Shown here piece after piece: positions 10,285 to 21,479 of a stretch of DNA of 64,000 nt. Under the pieces are notes generated by a model. It did no database searches. It was given only the letters and a program-made list of their open reading frames with translations, and had not been told where the DNA came from. The stretch comes from Chrysoperla carnea (lineage: Eukaryota; Arthropoda; Insecta; Neuroptera; Chrysopidae): contig NC_058337.1 of NCBI RefSeq assembly GCF_905475395.1, positions 70,514,368 to 70,578,367 on the forward strand, read 5' to 3'. Every line of letters starts with the position of its first letter. Position 1 is the stretch's first letter. A program made the translations under genes and the position numbers.

Positions 10285-12158
10285 GTAAGTTCAATAAATT
10301 TTTAACAAATATAACAATAAACCCAACTTTTTAAAATAGTTTAATTGTTTAATTGCATTTACAATTGTTATGTAATGGAAAAATCTAGGTGAGTGCAAAA
10401 ATAAACTAGTGTGTGGGTTATTTTGGGTTTTATCTCAAAAATGTGATAAAACAGAGTGTAGTTTTTTATAGTGACTTTGAAATTCTTAATCCTTAATTGA
10501 CTGTGTTAATTTTGCAAGGATACGAAAATATAATTTTTAAAAAGTATATATATTTATAAATTTTTAATATTCATAAATACCAAAAATGGTCAAAACTTGT
10601 GCCTTCATTGTAATTGAACTTTGTATTATCTACCGCGCACCCATATTAATTTTACTGTGGAAAATGAAATGAATTTAATTACAGTGAATACTGTTTTTGG
10701 CGATATCAAAGGGACTGTTTGTTAGCTATACCGTTAGAAGTAAAATGTATACTTATTTAAATACCGTATCAATTAAAACCCTAATTGAGTAGTTAACATA
10801 AAAACAATAATTAGGGAAAAATTAGGGTCCAAGTATAGTTTCGGTTAAATCTCGTATTTCAAAATTAATCAATTCTGGATAAAATAACAAGCTTAAATTC
10901 ATTGCGGATGACAATAAAATATAATAACAAAAAAATATTTGAATTATGTTGGAAGCGTTAAAAAAGAAAAGTAGTTTTTTAATTAAAAAAATAATATAAA
11001 ATTGTTTTTAATGTACCTTAAGTTTTATAATTACACTAAGAACTAGAAATTCAACTATATGTAGAATTTCTCGAATATGTGCAGAATCTCTGAAATCCTT
11101 GATATACCACTCTATAAAAAGGACTCCTTGGGGCTTTTCTTATTATATTGGTGACTCGCGGGAAATATGAATGAAGGCTGAGGAATTGTCAAGGAAGTTT
11201 TTTTGTGGAGTGTCTCTGCTTCCTTTTTACCTCCACAGGCCTGTATTTTTATATACATACTAAGCAGTATTGTTAAAGAAACTCTCTGCGGCGTAATAAC
11301 TTATCCTCTTACCTCCTTTTATGTAGATATTTCATTAGTTCAAAAACATGAAAAGACAACTTCCAATTTAAAAAAAATATAAATGTTATAATAAGATGCA
11401 TCTAATGAAGTAAAAATATAACCTTAGTGAATTTCACCTGATATCGGTTGTACCTATACTAGGTAGCTACTTTCTAAGAGTATGTTATCACTTATCAAGT
11501 ACTCTAAAGCTTCTACTAAATTAAAACTTTTACTTATCTCTTAAAATTATAAATACAAATTAATATTTCAGCATCGAAAATTTCTGACTTTTCGCATTTC
11601 ATTAATTTATTTTGAGAACCTATAAAACTATGATAAAAGATAGGAATAAAAAGGTAAAAACCGATATTCTAATTCATAGCAGTAAAAGAATCGATATATT
11701 TAAATGCAAGCTATGACCGTCTTATAAAATGTGTTCTGGCATACCGATTACCTTAATAAAATTCGAAGCGGCTTTAATATTCTGCAAACAATGAGAAAAA
11801 GACAGTCATGCATAGTTTTTACTACAGTATGGGTAATATGCTTTCAAAATTCAGTCAGATACTTTTTATATTAATGAGATACTGTTTGTTATATTAAATG
11901 TTGAAGGGATGTTGTTATTTATAAAAGGGTTTCACTGTAGATATTTTAAAGAGAATCTAATTTAAGATTTCGTTATAAAAATTTGTGAGGAATAAAGTTT
12001 GACACGTGAAAAGTGATTTCTTTTTAACTTTGAAAACTGATTCATGTCAAAAATATGTTTGATGTGTAATCGATTGGTATTTTTTTCTAAAATAAATGAT
12101 TTATTTATTTTCACTTGCTTTTAGATGACTTTCATTTGAATTCATTAATTAGCACAAA

Positions 12159-12257
12159 ATGGCAGTGGAGATAAAATTAACCAAATTTGATTCAACACCA
12201 TGGGGCTTTCGACTTGTTGGTGGTGCAGATTTTGATACCCCCTTAACAGTTATTAAA
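12159..12257 (+). CDS. Zasp66: Zasp66-like exon 1: PDZ, first part
   Basis: 33 codons, phase 0 to 0. Encodes the first beta strands and the PWGFRL ligand loop, ending DTPLTVIK before the donor GTGAGT. An acceptor-like CTTTTAG ends at 12124, implying a non-coding exon further upstream. A four-codon upstream ORF (ATG 12125) stops before the real start. Confidence 0.85.
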
Positions 12258-15200
12258 GTGAGTTTTTAAAACTTTCGAAATTTGTTTTATATTTTCTTAA
12301 AAAAATATTGGCTTTAGGTCACTGAGGGCAGTCTTGCCGAGGAAGCTGGTATGCGAGTTGGTGACACTGTTGTTCGAGTAAATGATGTTCCAACTGCACC
12401 ATTATCTCATGCCCAAGCTCATGAGTTGATTAAATTATCGGGGAATAATTTTACCTTAGGTGTTTTTCGGTAAGTTAGGTTTGTATTCTGATAATTTTTT
12501 AAGTAACTTCGAATGTTATCTAGGGGTGCAGTTGGTGAAGCTGTGCCTGAACCAAAACTCTTACCAGTTGCGCCTATAGGTCCACCACTACCAGAATCTG
12601 TATTATCACAACAACCAGAAGAAGTTCCGGTGCCTGGTGATCCACCAGTATTGGAAATTGCTGTGCCTCCAGGGGAAGCATTACCGGAAGATTTAGAAAT
12701 TGAACAAATACAACAGTCTTTTGAAAAACAACAAGCTAACGATTTAAAAGATTTTGCTCAACGCTTCGAGCAATCTATGTCTGAGCAACAGGTTGAACAA
12801 AAAGTTGAGCAAAAATTTGAGCAAAAAGTTGAAAAGAAATCGGTTGAAGTTAAACAACAGCATAAAGAAACTAGAAGTTCTTCGTCATTATCTGTTGCTC
12901 CACCTCGAGGAGGGCGGTCTCCATCACCAGCGAGAGCAGTTCGTTTAGAATATTCGGTTAAAATCGAAAAAGAGGTATGTGTTTTTAGTACATGAAATTT
13001 CAAGTCCCATATTTGGAATTTAATTTTAGGTTAAGAAGGAGGACGATACAAAGTGGTCATCATTTTTGCAAAAACCAAAAGGACCTAAACCTATACCGAA
13101 AGAAGAGCTTATTAAACCGAAGGTACTTTATCGACCTTATTTTCGAGATAATATTTTTTATGAAGTAGTATGCCAACGGGTAGGTACTCAGTAAGCCAAA
13201 TAAAATTATGAAACTTTTGAGCATGCGCTGTTCGATACAGTGCGCATTTTGTTGAAAAAGTGTTTGAAGCAAAAAACTACTGCATCTTATAAAAAATGGA
13301 TTCTTTCGAATTATGGATATTGCAAGATTGAAGCATAAAATAAAATAAAAAAGGCATGAAATATGGGTAATGAGTAAACATTTTCTGAGTTTTGGTGAGA
13401 AACGAATCTGACGCATGTTCGCATTCTAAATAACTGTTATCGCCAATTTTTTTAAATAGATATTTTTTATAGTTTTTCTAATTAAATTTTGTATAGTAGA
13501 ATTTTCGAACTACGGTATTTTAAAAGTTAAAAAAAGTTTTTATTGAACTATAGATATATATATTTACGGAGCTCGCCCTAATGAATTTTTTTTTTTTTTG
13601 GTTTGATAAATAAACTTAAATTCCATGTTAGAAAGCTGAAGCTATATTATAAAAAGTATTTGCTATAATAATCCAATAGGCTTTTCACGGACGCAATCGG
13701 ATCTTTTGTATATAAATCAAATAATACTAATTTCACATTTTCACAAATCACATTTTTAAATTTTGTGGGTCATTCCATGGTAATGAGTAGAGAAATTTAA
13801 TTCTTACTTTGCATCTCTGATAATATTCCTGCATTAACATATAAACCGAACTTCGATAAACTCACACGGTTTCATAATAAACGCACAATTTACCCTACTT
13901 TCCTTACCCTACATAGAAGTTTATTTTTGAAGTGAAGTTTGAACAGTATGTTTTATTTGGAATATTCACACTTAAAGATAATTCAAAGTTCAGTTAAGAT
14001 CTCATGTAGAACTTACTAAATACCACGTATGTTAAAAAAAAAAGTCAATATTCAAGGGTCTAGTAGAGTATGCTAAAACAATCATTTCGATATGGTAAAC
14101 ATGTGTTCTGTTATAGATTCTTTTAAATTTGTAACGTATCTATTCTACTTTCCACGTTCGAAGAAATGTTTCGAACAAAAACTGTTGGTATTCTTATTAG
14201 AAGCATTTTTTAACTGTTTGTTAAAGATAGAGCATTTTTATTCTAAATTTAAAAAAAGACACATTATTCGAAAATCGTTAGAGATATATAGAGCAAAATT
14301 ATAAATATGTAACAGTATTTCTCTTTAAAATACCAACAACTTCTATCCGAAACATTTCTTCGAAGTTTGGGCACTAACTCGAAACGATGTGCGAAATTGT
14401 TAATTTATGTAGCTACTGTAATAGGGATGTTTTCGCTTTCTTTGTCTTACCATATTACCTGCTTTAGACAAGACTTCATAAAATTTTCGTTAAAAAAATT
14501 ATTTATTTTATTTTAGAATAAAAAATTTTTTTCTAGCTCCGAAGAGTTCCGTTTCCAAACCCGTGTTTATTGCACCAAAATGATTGTTTCGGCATACCCT
14601 ATTAACCCCTTGAATATTGACCATTTATTCTGATACCCCTAGTATATACCAATTACAAACCTAGATTACTTTTCAAATCAATGTGAATAGTTATGCTAAA
14701 TAAGTGACGAATTCCATGGAATAACCTAATGTAAGTTTGCATCGTGGATGCATTTTCTTTTAAATTTTCAGCATATTGATGCATTTTATTTGGCCTTATT
14801 GCTTTGAAAATACAGAAAAATTGTTTGCTTATGTGCATAGGCATTTGAATTAATGAATGCATGTTAAATATTTTCTAAACATTGATTGAGAGCTTTTGTA
14901 ATATTATCCAATAAATTTTAGGATCCACCGTATAAAGTTGCAATTCAAAAGATAAAACGAAGACTAAGCAAAGATTGGGTTGAAGATAAGGTATAAATGT
15001 TTATGCATTATTATATTATATTTGTTATACAATTTGCATAAAAAACAGGGTGTAAATGGTTTAAATGCGAATGCTGAAGTAACTACAAATGAAACAAAAA
15101 AAGAGGAAATTGAAACTAAAACAGAGACAACGGAACAACAAGCAAGCGTAGAAGAAACTTCCATTCAAGAAAGTTCTGCAGTACAAGAAACTCAAATTCA

Positions 15201-18200
15201 ACAAGAGAGTGTAGAATCAGCTGTTTCAGAAATATCGGCAAGTGAAACAAGTATAAGCTCACACCAACAGGCATCGGTTGAGTCCACATCAATTGTTTCT
15301 CAAACGCAACAAGTTAGCCAAGCAAGTTTGTTAGAAGTGCAAAAATTTTTACAGACTACTCAAACGTCTGAAAGTGTTTCAGGTAAATAGTTCTAAACAT
15401 TTCCTCAAAGCTATTTGCTAACATAATTTTGAATTGGCAAAACTGGCCAACTAGTTTGACTTAATTTGCTTATTAAATCATTTGTAAATGTGTTTACTTG
15501 TTTTGACTACTGGCTGGGAGGTTGCGGGTTCGAATCGTGGCAGCGGCAGTGTGAAGAAAAATAGTTTAATGGGCGGTAAATTAATCACACTGCCGTCGCT
15601 TCTATAAGAACGAAGTAACCGACTCCACCCACATTATAAAATTAATTGTATATAATCGAATGTAGTTTAACAAATACATAAAGATAAAAAATAATGATAG
15701 GGGGTGGGGGCTCTGCGATAGACGTGGTCTGAGAAATGGAGGTTAAACCCAATTTTGGATCATTTGTAATTTAATTTTTATTTCTTCCAATTTCCAGATA
15801 TAAGCTTTTCTTTATTCCCACTTAAAATTGATAGCACAAGAAAATATGTAACCCAATAAAAATTTAATTTTCAGGCTCAAATTTAAGTATGGAAGAACAA
15901 TTGTTGCTTGTACAAAGACAATTATTAGCCTTATCACAGTTGCCAGCTGCTATTCAACAAACCCTTAACGCTGTTACAAATCAATTATCAAAAATCGTTA
16001 AAACAGATGAATCAGCAAATGAAAATACAACAGACGAAAATAATAATAACCAAGTATAAACTATTTGCATTACAGTTATGTTATATACATTGCATAACTT
16101 ATTGCACGTTTGTAGAATGAAGATGGAAATCAAGAAGAGGCTAATCTTGAAGAAGGCGAAAACAAAGAAGGTGACGAAACAAATAAAGGCGAAGGTGGAG
16201 ACGCAGATAATGTTGAAGGAGATGGAGATAATATTCCACAAATTGTTGAAGAAACGGGATCAGAGGAATTAAAAACAGATGCAACACCAGGATCTACACC
16301 TGTACCTCCAACTCCATCACCAGAGCCTGTGGATAATTTAACACCTGAGGAGAGGGAAAAATTAGATAAAAAATATAAGGTATTTTGGTTTAGTTTACTA
16401 AAATGTTTAATTCCAGGAAATTTCGAAAAAACAAATTTTGCTAACAATGTCAAAATAAGCAGGAAGAACAGGAAGATCAACAACCATCCATAAAATTAAC
16501 TTACAAAAAACCAATGTTTCCATCCACACCACTACAGCGACCGATTGTTTTACCGGGTGGGAAAAAACTATATGAACCAGATGATATTGTACCGAGAAAA
16601 ATTAATGCTAGAAAATATACAGATGAAGTGATTGCTGAAACAATTAGTTCTCAATCAGAGATCATTATTGGAACAACTTTAGGGTAAATGAAATTTTTTC
16701 TAGAACTGTTTGTTAATTGGGTTGTGTGAACATTTTTTACAGATTGAAAAATTAAATGCAATATGGCCATGGTCGCCAACACGTTCAAGAATTTATAGGT
16801 ATTTAGAATTTTAATTTTATTTTTTTAAGTAATTCTTAACAAAATTTCTAAATTGTTGTGCTAATATTTTGCAAAAAACATTATTTATAATTTTGTATAT
16901 AGGGTGATACTTTTTAATCAAGTCAGGTATTTTTCTTCTAAGGGATGCATTTTTTTTAAATGTTTCGTCACTTGAAGGGGGTAATACATTTCAGATATTA
17001 AATATTTTATTAAGTGGCCAAGTTCGAGATTAAATGAGGGTCCACTTCATTTTTTTTTTTTTTTGAAATACAAATCCACATTTTTAACAGATTCGTTTAC
17101 CTTGGTTAAATATATGAAACTTTTTATTCCTAGGCTTTAATTTTTGAATTTCTTTTATATGAGAAAACTAACAAAATTTTATTTTAGGGATGCTAATATA
17201 CTTTTTATTCTTTGAATTCAAACAATTTAAAAGTATTTGATAAAATCGATAAAAAAAATTATACATAATTCTGTTAGATTTCTCATATAGGATTTGATAG
17301 TCTCGTCATATAAAAACAATCCCTGAAATTATATGAAACATTAAAAAACATATATACCCCTTAAAAGAACAATTTTTTACTCGGTTAAAGTGGATCAGCC
17401 TATATGTAAAGAGTGTATAAGTGTGGTCGTCAGATTATGGTTGTAATTCCGGCCTTTCGCGAATTGATGTTTCTAGGATATAAATTGAAATATTTTTTAG
17501 TCAAAAGTAAATTTTTATGTGCTCTGAAATTTTACGAAAGTTGATATGCCTCTAGGCGCCAGGTTATTTTTCGTTGCCCTTGGAGGTGCAAGATAGCATG
17601 GCTAAAACCTTTCTTATGTTCGCTTTGGGTCATCTTTCAAAGATTCATGACTGTAAAATAATGCCAAAAATTGTATCACATAACAAATAAGAAAAATGAA
17701 AATTTAACTTTTTGTCTTTTGATTGTCTTACAACAAAATGCTGAAGGGTAATTTCAGATTTGACTCTAAAAAGCTTTTGTTTGTAGTTGTTAAAAATGCT
17801 GTTTGTGGCAATGTTTGAAGATTATTTCAAAATTTCGGCAAACTCAAGAAGCACTCAATTATTTTTAACATTGTTTTCAGGTTTAAAAACGACCATTTTT
17901 GAGTTTGTGAAACTTGTTGTTACTACTGTTCAGTTTTTGTTATATATTATACATTTTGAGCTTTTTGGGTCAGTAGTTTGATGACCTCTTTGAAAATGAT
18001 GATTTCTTTAGTTGTTGGGACCTTTGGGACCTCTTTGATGACCTCTTTAGTTGTAGTTGTTAGGCTACAAGAACGATGTAACAATATAGGTAAAGATGAT
18101 ATTAACTTTGATCTTGATTTTCAGGATCATAGAATTCCGAAAATAATTTTTTAAATTGTAAATAAAACTATTGTAGGAAACATATTTTCGAATACTTATT

Positions 18201-21200
18201 TTTCAGTAGCAATTTTTTCTGGTTTCAAGTATTTATTTGATATCAGTTACAAACACGAGTTTACTTCTATTTAGACTTGAAAATCAAAGTTAAAATCATC
18301 GCCGCTATCAGATGCCATTCAAGCCCTCCTCGCGATATATCGGCTGTGAATAAAGTAAGGAATTTCGTATGATGATATGAAATATATTAGATCTAATATC
18401 TAGTCATATATTTTAGACCCAAAAATTCCTTCAAAATTTTTTTAAATGTAAATTTATATGAGTTCTTTGATTTGTATTTTTAGAAAGATGACAGATATGT
18501 AAATAATGTTTTTCATTTCTCGAATAGTGACAATTCAAAACAAAAATTTTTTGCATGCAAGTAAAGAATATTGTTATTGAGAATGAATAACATTTTTCAA
18601 GCAATGGAATGTATCCAAATAAATGCTAAAAATTTTCGAGTGTCCAACGAGTGCAAAGCCCATTCATAGAGTGCAAAGCCATCTAAGAATGTCACAATTG
18701 TATATTTTCGAATATTGTTGTAAATTGACTTAAATATTTTCAGTTAGATTTTTCTGAATCGAAATTTTTTACGTAAATCATTCTACTTCTGCTTATTTAT
18801 TTTGCGCTTTGATGCGTTTTTAAAAATCTGTTTGAAATAATTAAGTGATCATTTAAAGCTGTATTTAACTACCACCATATGATCAAAAGATTCAAGATAA
18901 AAATAGATTTGACTTATGGAACCCTTTGTATTATATATGGAACAGTATATGCAATGTAAATAACATTATTGTACATATTACATTACTGTTACAATGTAGG
19001 TAATATTACATTCCTGCAGAAGTTATAAATTATTTATAAAATTTTTTATTTAGTCTGTGACAAAATATAAATCAAAGAAGAGAAAATTAGTAATTTTAGC
19101 TAAGTGACCTTTATGAAAATAGTTTTGAAAATGGGTTTGTTCAGTAGAAATTTTTTAATTTTCTGTTCCCATAAAAGCAAATGTGCATTAAACAGCCTAT
19201 TTCTGCTGAACAAAGTCAATAATTTTATGTTTTAATTTTGCTATGATTAAAATAAGGCCTTCCGACTTTTTAGTAAGTACCAAATCTTTTTAATTATTGT
19301 CTATCGAAAATGTTACGGGACACATATTTGTGATATTTAATATTCAGTGACTAATTTAGATTAAAAAAAATTTAGTTGTATTTTTATTAAATTTAAAGCA
19401 TAATATAATTAAAAGCATTGCATTGAGTGTATTCCATTTTTAGGGAATCGAATTGTCCTTTGGTGCCAAGCAAAGCTGTCGAAAATAAACGGTAGGATTT
19501 TTTTAAAAATTTGCTTTTACAAATATTTAAATTGTACAAAGTATTGAAATTATACACGAATTCATACATTTTTATGTGCAATAAAGTTGGAAATTATTTC
19601 AAATTATTTTATGATTACTTTTAGGATTAATTTTCTAAAATATAAACCAGAACCACCAAAAAGTTTAGATCATCTGAAACATAGTGAAGTTTATAAAATG
19701 GTACATTCATTAGATTTACCAACGCGTGGAATTGCTGGTAGACCAAGTTTAGTATTGGCTGAAGAAGATTTGCGGTCTTCATTACCGGTAACAGTTATTT
19801 AAAAAAGACTATATTGAAATCTTAAAGGACCCTTAAACTATCAAACACTTTTGAAGTCAATTTCAAAAAACATGAAAATATTTTCAAAACATAATCTGAT
19901 TTTGGTATTTTGACATATAAAAAAATTCAGCTTTTTATCTATACATTGCCTCAATATTCGATCAACCACATTAGTATAAGTTTAACAGATTTTTTTAGTT
20001 ATTTTTTCTAACGATTTAGAATCGTGCGTGAATCGTGCGAAATTATTTATAGGTTCTATAATTTTCATTATATTATTAACTAGCTGTGAACTGCCCGTTC
20101 CACTGGGCAACTTCAAATTTTTAATACAAAGGTTATTGTGTTATAACCTTCACTTCATAAGCCGTCACTTACCCTCCTAAAATTATAAATGCTTCTCTAC
20201 TATATTATACATGTTTTTTTACATAAAAACCTTTCTCTTGAATCACTCTATCTATAAGAAAAAACCACATCAAAATCAGTTGCGTAGTTTTAAAGATCTA
20301 AGCATAAATAAAGACATAGGGTGTACCTATTGATATGAGTTTTCATATAATGTACTATGTACCTATTGATATGAGTTTTCATATAATGATTTCATTAAAG
20401 AAATAAAATTGCCTATATTAAAGAAAAATTATCCTTATACAATGTATACAGCAAGTTTTTTCATTTCATTTAATATCACTTACTTCCTCTTTGGCTTTAA
20501 TTTTTGGTGCGGTATCCTATTTTTTTTTAAAACAAAACATTCTGTCTTTGTTATTTGCTGATAATGCAGGTTTCTTTCTATAGGTGAAATAATTTTTAAA
20601 ATCGGCTTTGTAGTTTTCCAATTGATCTATTTCATTTGATGTATCAAAAAAATTTCATCCGCTTTTTCACCACCTTGAGCCAAATTTTCAAAAATCCTTC
20701 CTTAATGTTTATCTAGGGTGGTAAAAAAAATCTACATACAAATTTACATAGTCCTAGTCAAGGGAGTTTTGGTTGTGCATTCATATGTGTGTCATAATAA
20801 AATTTGCACACCCGCTACTACACTGGACGTTTCGTAATATTTATTTTTATGGATAGGAATTTGATGGCAATTTTAATATTTAAAATATAATAGGAACACA
20901 GTGTTATGAGAAGAAAGAAAAAAATTGCGTTACTTAAGGAACGTGCTCACTTACTTAAGGAACGTGTGTACAAAATGTCATGTTTCTAGACCCAGCGGTT
21001 TCAGCTGTGTGTTGATCGATCAGTCAGCTTCCATTCTTATGTATAGAAGATTTTGTTCACCACAATATTTGCAATAGAAGACGTCTCAAATATTTTATAA
21101 GAATTCATTTCTTGGAAGTAACGATTTAGGAATTATATTTTGGGGATCAACTATTTTGCCATGTAGACATGACTAAGAAGACTATTCTTGCTTTGAGATT

Positions 21201-21309
21201 ATATTAAAATAATGAATCTAATGTTCTTTACTTTTTTTCATAGAACAATGGCGGGGAAAATATTCCACTACAAACAGCACCTAATTTACCAGCACAAATG
21301 GAGCCATAA
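12159..21309 (+). CDS. Zasp66: Zasp66-like PDZ protein (multi-exon)
   Basis: Predicted join: 12159-12257, 12318-12469, 12524-12974, 13030-13122, 14922-14990, 15049-15382, 15875-16053, 16116-16379, 16463-16683, 19625-19787, 21244-21309. This totals 2,091 nt and 696 aa, in frame throughout, with GT-AG introns. The start is backed by an in-frame TAG at 12150-12152 and an AAAATGG context. Residues 1-84 form a PDZ domain with the PWGFRL carboxylate-binding loop typical of Zasp/ALP/Enigma proteins. Then come a P/E-rich linker with QK/EQ repeats, a basic WSSFLQKPKGPKP block, S/T/Q-rich, helical and acidic segments, and a ZM-like YTDEVIAETISSQSEIIIGT stretch. There is no LIM domain. In flies, LIM-less Zasp66/67 are Z-disc proteins whose PDZ binds alpha-actinin; a muscle role here is inferred. 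The choice of Zasp66 over Zasp67 rests on architecture and memory, so the symbol is tentative. Alternative exons are listed separately. Confidence 0.8.
12318..12469 (+). CDS. Zasp66: Zasp66-like exon 2: PDZ, second part
   Basis: 152 nt after a 60-nt intron ending GGCTTTAG. Encodes VTEGSLAEEAGMRVGD and the alpha-2 helix HAQAHELIKLSG, then the last PDZ strand. It ends in phase 2 before GTAAGT. The G-D dipeptide and helix position are those of a standard PDZ domain. Confidence 0.9.
12524..12974 (+). CDS. Zasp66: Zasp66-like exon 3: P/E/Q-rich linker
   Basis: The first base completes the arginine codon from exon 2; 150 codons follow. The segment is proline- and valine-rich, then strongly charged with VEQKVEQKFEQKVEKK, then serine-rich and basic (GGRSPSPARAVRLEY). 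It ends at the donor GTATGT in phase 0. No folded domain is seen. Confidence 0.85.
13030..13122 (+). CDS. Zasp66: Zasp66-like exon 4: basic WSSFLQKPK block
   Basis: 31 codons, phase 0 to 0, after a 55-nt intron. Contains DDTKWSSFLQKPKGPKPIPK, a compact basic/proline block that I associate with insect Zasp66-type proteins. The donor is AAG then GTACTT. Confidence 0.8.
14922..14990 (+). CDS. Zasp66: Zasp66-like exon 5: short basic helix
   Basis: 23 codons, phase 0 to 0, acceptor AAATTTTAG. Encodes DPPYKVAIQKIKRRLSKDWV, probably helical. The donor GTATAA puts an in-frame stop directly after the exon if the intron is retained. It could be an optional exon because it is phase-neutral. Confidence 0.7.
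15049..15382 (+). CDS. Zasp66: Zasp66-like exon 6: S/T/Q/E-rich
   Basis: 334 nt, phase 0 to 1, acceptor AAAACAG, donor GTAAAT. A low-complexity segment with many ETS, SVES and QAS units, likely disordered and rich in potential phosphorylation sites. Retaining the intron would add one residue and then a TAG stop. Confidence 0.75.
15498..15660 (+). mobile_element. tRNA-derived SINE, 5'-truncated, in intron 6
   Basis: Has a B-box-like GGTTCGAATC preceded by GGGAGGTTGC and followed by GGCAGCGGCAGTGTGAAG. The body contains GGGCGGTAAATTAATC, GAACGAAGTAACCGACTCC and GAATGTAGTTTAA. The same blocks recur in the same order on the minus strand at about 62640-63026, where the A-box end is also kept. The A box is missing here. 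Confidence 0.7.
15875..16053 (+). CDS. Zasp66: Zasp66-like exon 7: helical segment
   Basis: 179 nt starting with two bases that complete the glycine codon. Encodes MEEQLLLVQRQLLALSQLP, then AAIQQTLNAVTNQLSKIV, a leucine-rich amphipathic helix likely to self-associate, followed by an N/E/T-rich tail. The donor is GTATAA, again with an in-frame stop just beyond. Confidence 0.8.
16116..16379 (+). CDS. Zasp66: Zasp66-like exon 8: acidic segment
   Basis: 88 codons, phase 0 to 0, after a 62-nt intron. Very acidic and glycine-rich (EEGENKEGDETNKGEGG), then a proline-rich stretch (TPVPPTPSPEPVDN) and a charged end EEREKLDKKYK. Confidence 0.8.
16463..16683 (+). CDS. Zasp66: Zasp66-like exon 9a: ZM-like exon
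   Basis: 221 nt, phase 0 in, phase 2 out. Encodes PMFPSTPLQRPIVLPGGKKL and the ZM-like YTDEVIAETISSQSEIIIGT. The donor GTAAAT leaves TTA GG, which joins the G at 19625 to give GTTLG-INFLKYKPEPP. Reading past the donor gives a stop at once. It shares phases with exon 9b but cannot be followed by it in frame. Confidence 0.8.
16743..16798 (+). CDS. Zasp66: Zasp66-like exon 9b: alternative to 9a
   Basis: 56 nt behind TTTTTTACAG, phase 0 in, phase 2 out, donor GTATTT. Encodes IEKLNAIWPWSPTRSRIY plus the first two bases of an arginine codon. Spliced from exon 8 it gives DKKYK-IEKLN and runs on in frame to exon 10 or 11. Spliced from 9a it would hit TAA after a few residues, so 9a and 9b should be mutually exclusive. 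Confidence 0.6.
19444..19491 (+). CDS. Zasp66: Zasp66-like exon 10: 48-nt cassette
   Basis: Acceptor TTTTTAG, 16 codons' worth of sequence (ESNCPLVPSKAVENK plus split codons), donor GTAGG (weak). It enters and leaves in phase 2, so it can be included or skipped without changing the frame. It joins naturally after exon 9b (SRIYR-ESNCPLVPS) and before exon 11. Confidence 0.55.
19625..19787 (+). CDS. Zasp66: Zasp66-like exon 11
   Basis: 163 nt, one base completing the preceding codon, then 54 codons: INFLKYKPEPPKSLDHLKHS, EVYKMVHSLDLPTRG, then an acidic end LAEEDLRSSLP. The donor is GTAACA. If the intron is retained, translation ends four residues later (VTVI), a possible alternative C-terminus. 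Confidence 0.8.
20080..20330 (-). mobile_element. Helitron-like non-autonomous element
   Basis: Read on the minus strand, the 3' end is GCCC, loop, GGGC, about 10 nt, then CTAG followed by T (20079). That is the hairpin-plus-CTRR arrangement of Helitron 3' termini. The body has AACCACATC and GTTGCGTAGTTTTAAAGATC, old repeat text. The 5' end is not defined. Confidence 0.5.
20323..20388 (+). repeat. 36-bp tandem duplication
   Basis: GTACCTATTGATATGAGTTT begins at 20323 and again at 20359, with identical following bases (TCATATAATG). About 1.8 copies, within intron 11. Confidence 0.8.
21244..21309 (+). CDS. Zasp66: Zasp66-like exon 12: last coding exon
   Basis: Acceptor TTTTTTTCATAG, then NNGGENIPLQTAPNLPAQME-P and TAA at 21307-21309. 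The phase (0) fits exon 11 and a poly(A) signal follows 115 nt later. Confidence 0.7.
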   Translation, partial: NNGGENIPLQTAPNLPAQMEP

Positions 21310-21424
21310 ACAGATGGAAGTAATATATTTGACTGGATTTGTTGTTTGCTGACATAAATTTGCAATTTTAGATTTTTAAATTAAAAAAGTCTATCATTAT
21401 TACTTGTAACGTGTTTATCTAATC

Positions 21425-21430
21425 AATAAA
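21425..21430 (+). terminator. Zasp66: Poly(A) signal of the Zasp66-like gene
   Basis: AATAAA, 116 nt after the stop codon at 21307-21309, at the end of an otherwise featureless AT-rich 3' UTR. Confidence 0.6.
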
Positions 21431-21479
21431 CAATTTTAAACAAAGTAAATATTGTATTTATATTTAGAAAAAAAAATGA

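Larger units (their letters stand above)
7723..12158. other. Intergenic, repeat-bearing; leader region of PDZ gene
   Basis: No convincing gene apart from a doubtful minus-strand ORF at 9997-10284. Two dispersed repeat copies lie at about 8846-9010 and 9468-9947. A splice-acceptor-like CTTTTAG ends at 12124, just before the first coding exon of the PDZ gene, so its 5' untranslated exon and promoter probably lie somewhere in this stretch. I could not place them. Confidence 0.5.

Noticed and set aside
12754..12948. Alternate-frame ORF in exon 3
   Set aside because: It is a shadow of the EQK-rich linker; the PDZ frame continues through the other reading frame.
15500..15560. A tRNA gene suggested by GGTTCGAATC
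   Set aside because: No A box or paired acceptor stem; the sequence belongs to a SINE whose other copy is at 62640-63026.
16078..16483. ORFs overlapping exons 8 and 9a in other frames
   Set aside because: They cross well-supported splice sites and read charged or proline-rich shadows of the acidic exon.
16743..16798. Joining exon 9a to 9b as consecutive exons
   Set aside because: Phase 2 into phase 0 shifts the frame and gives TAA within a few codons; 9a fits exon 11 directly instead.
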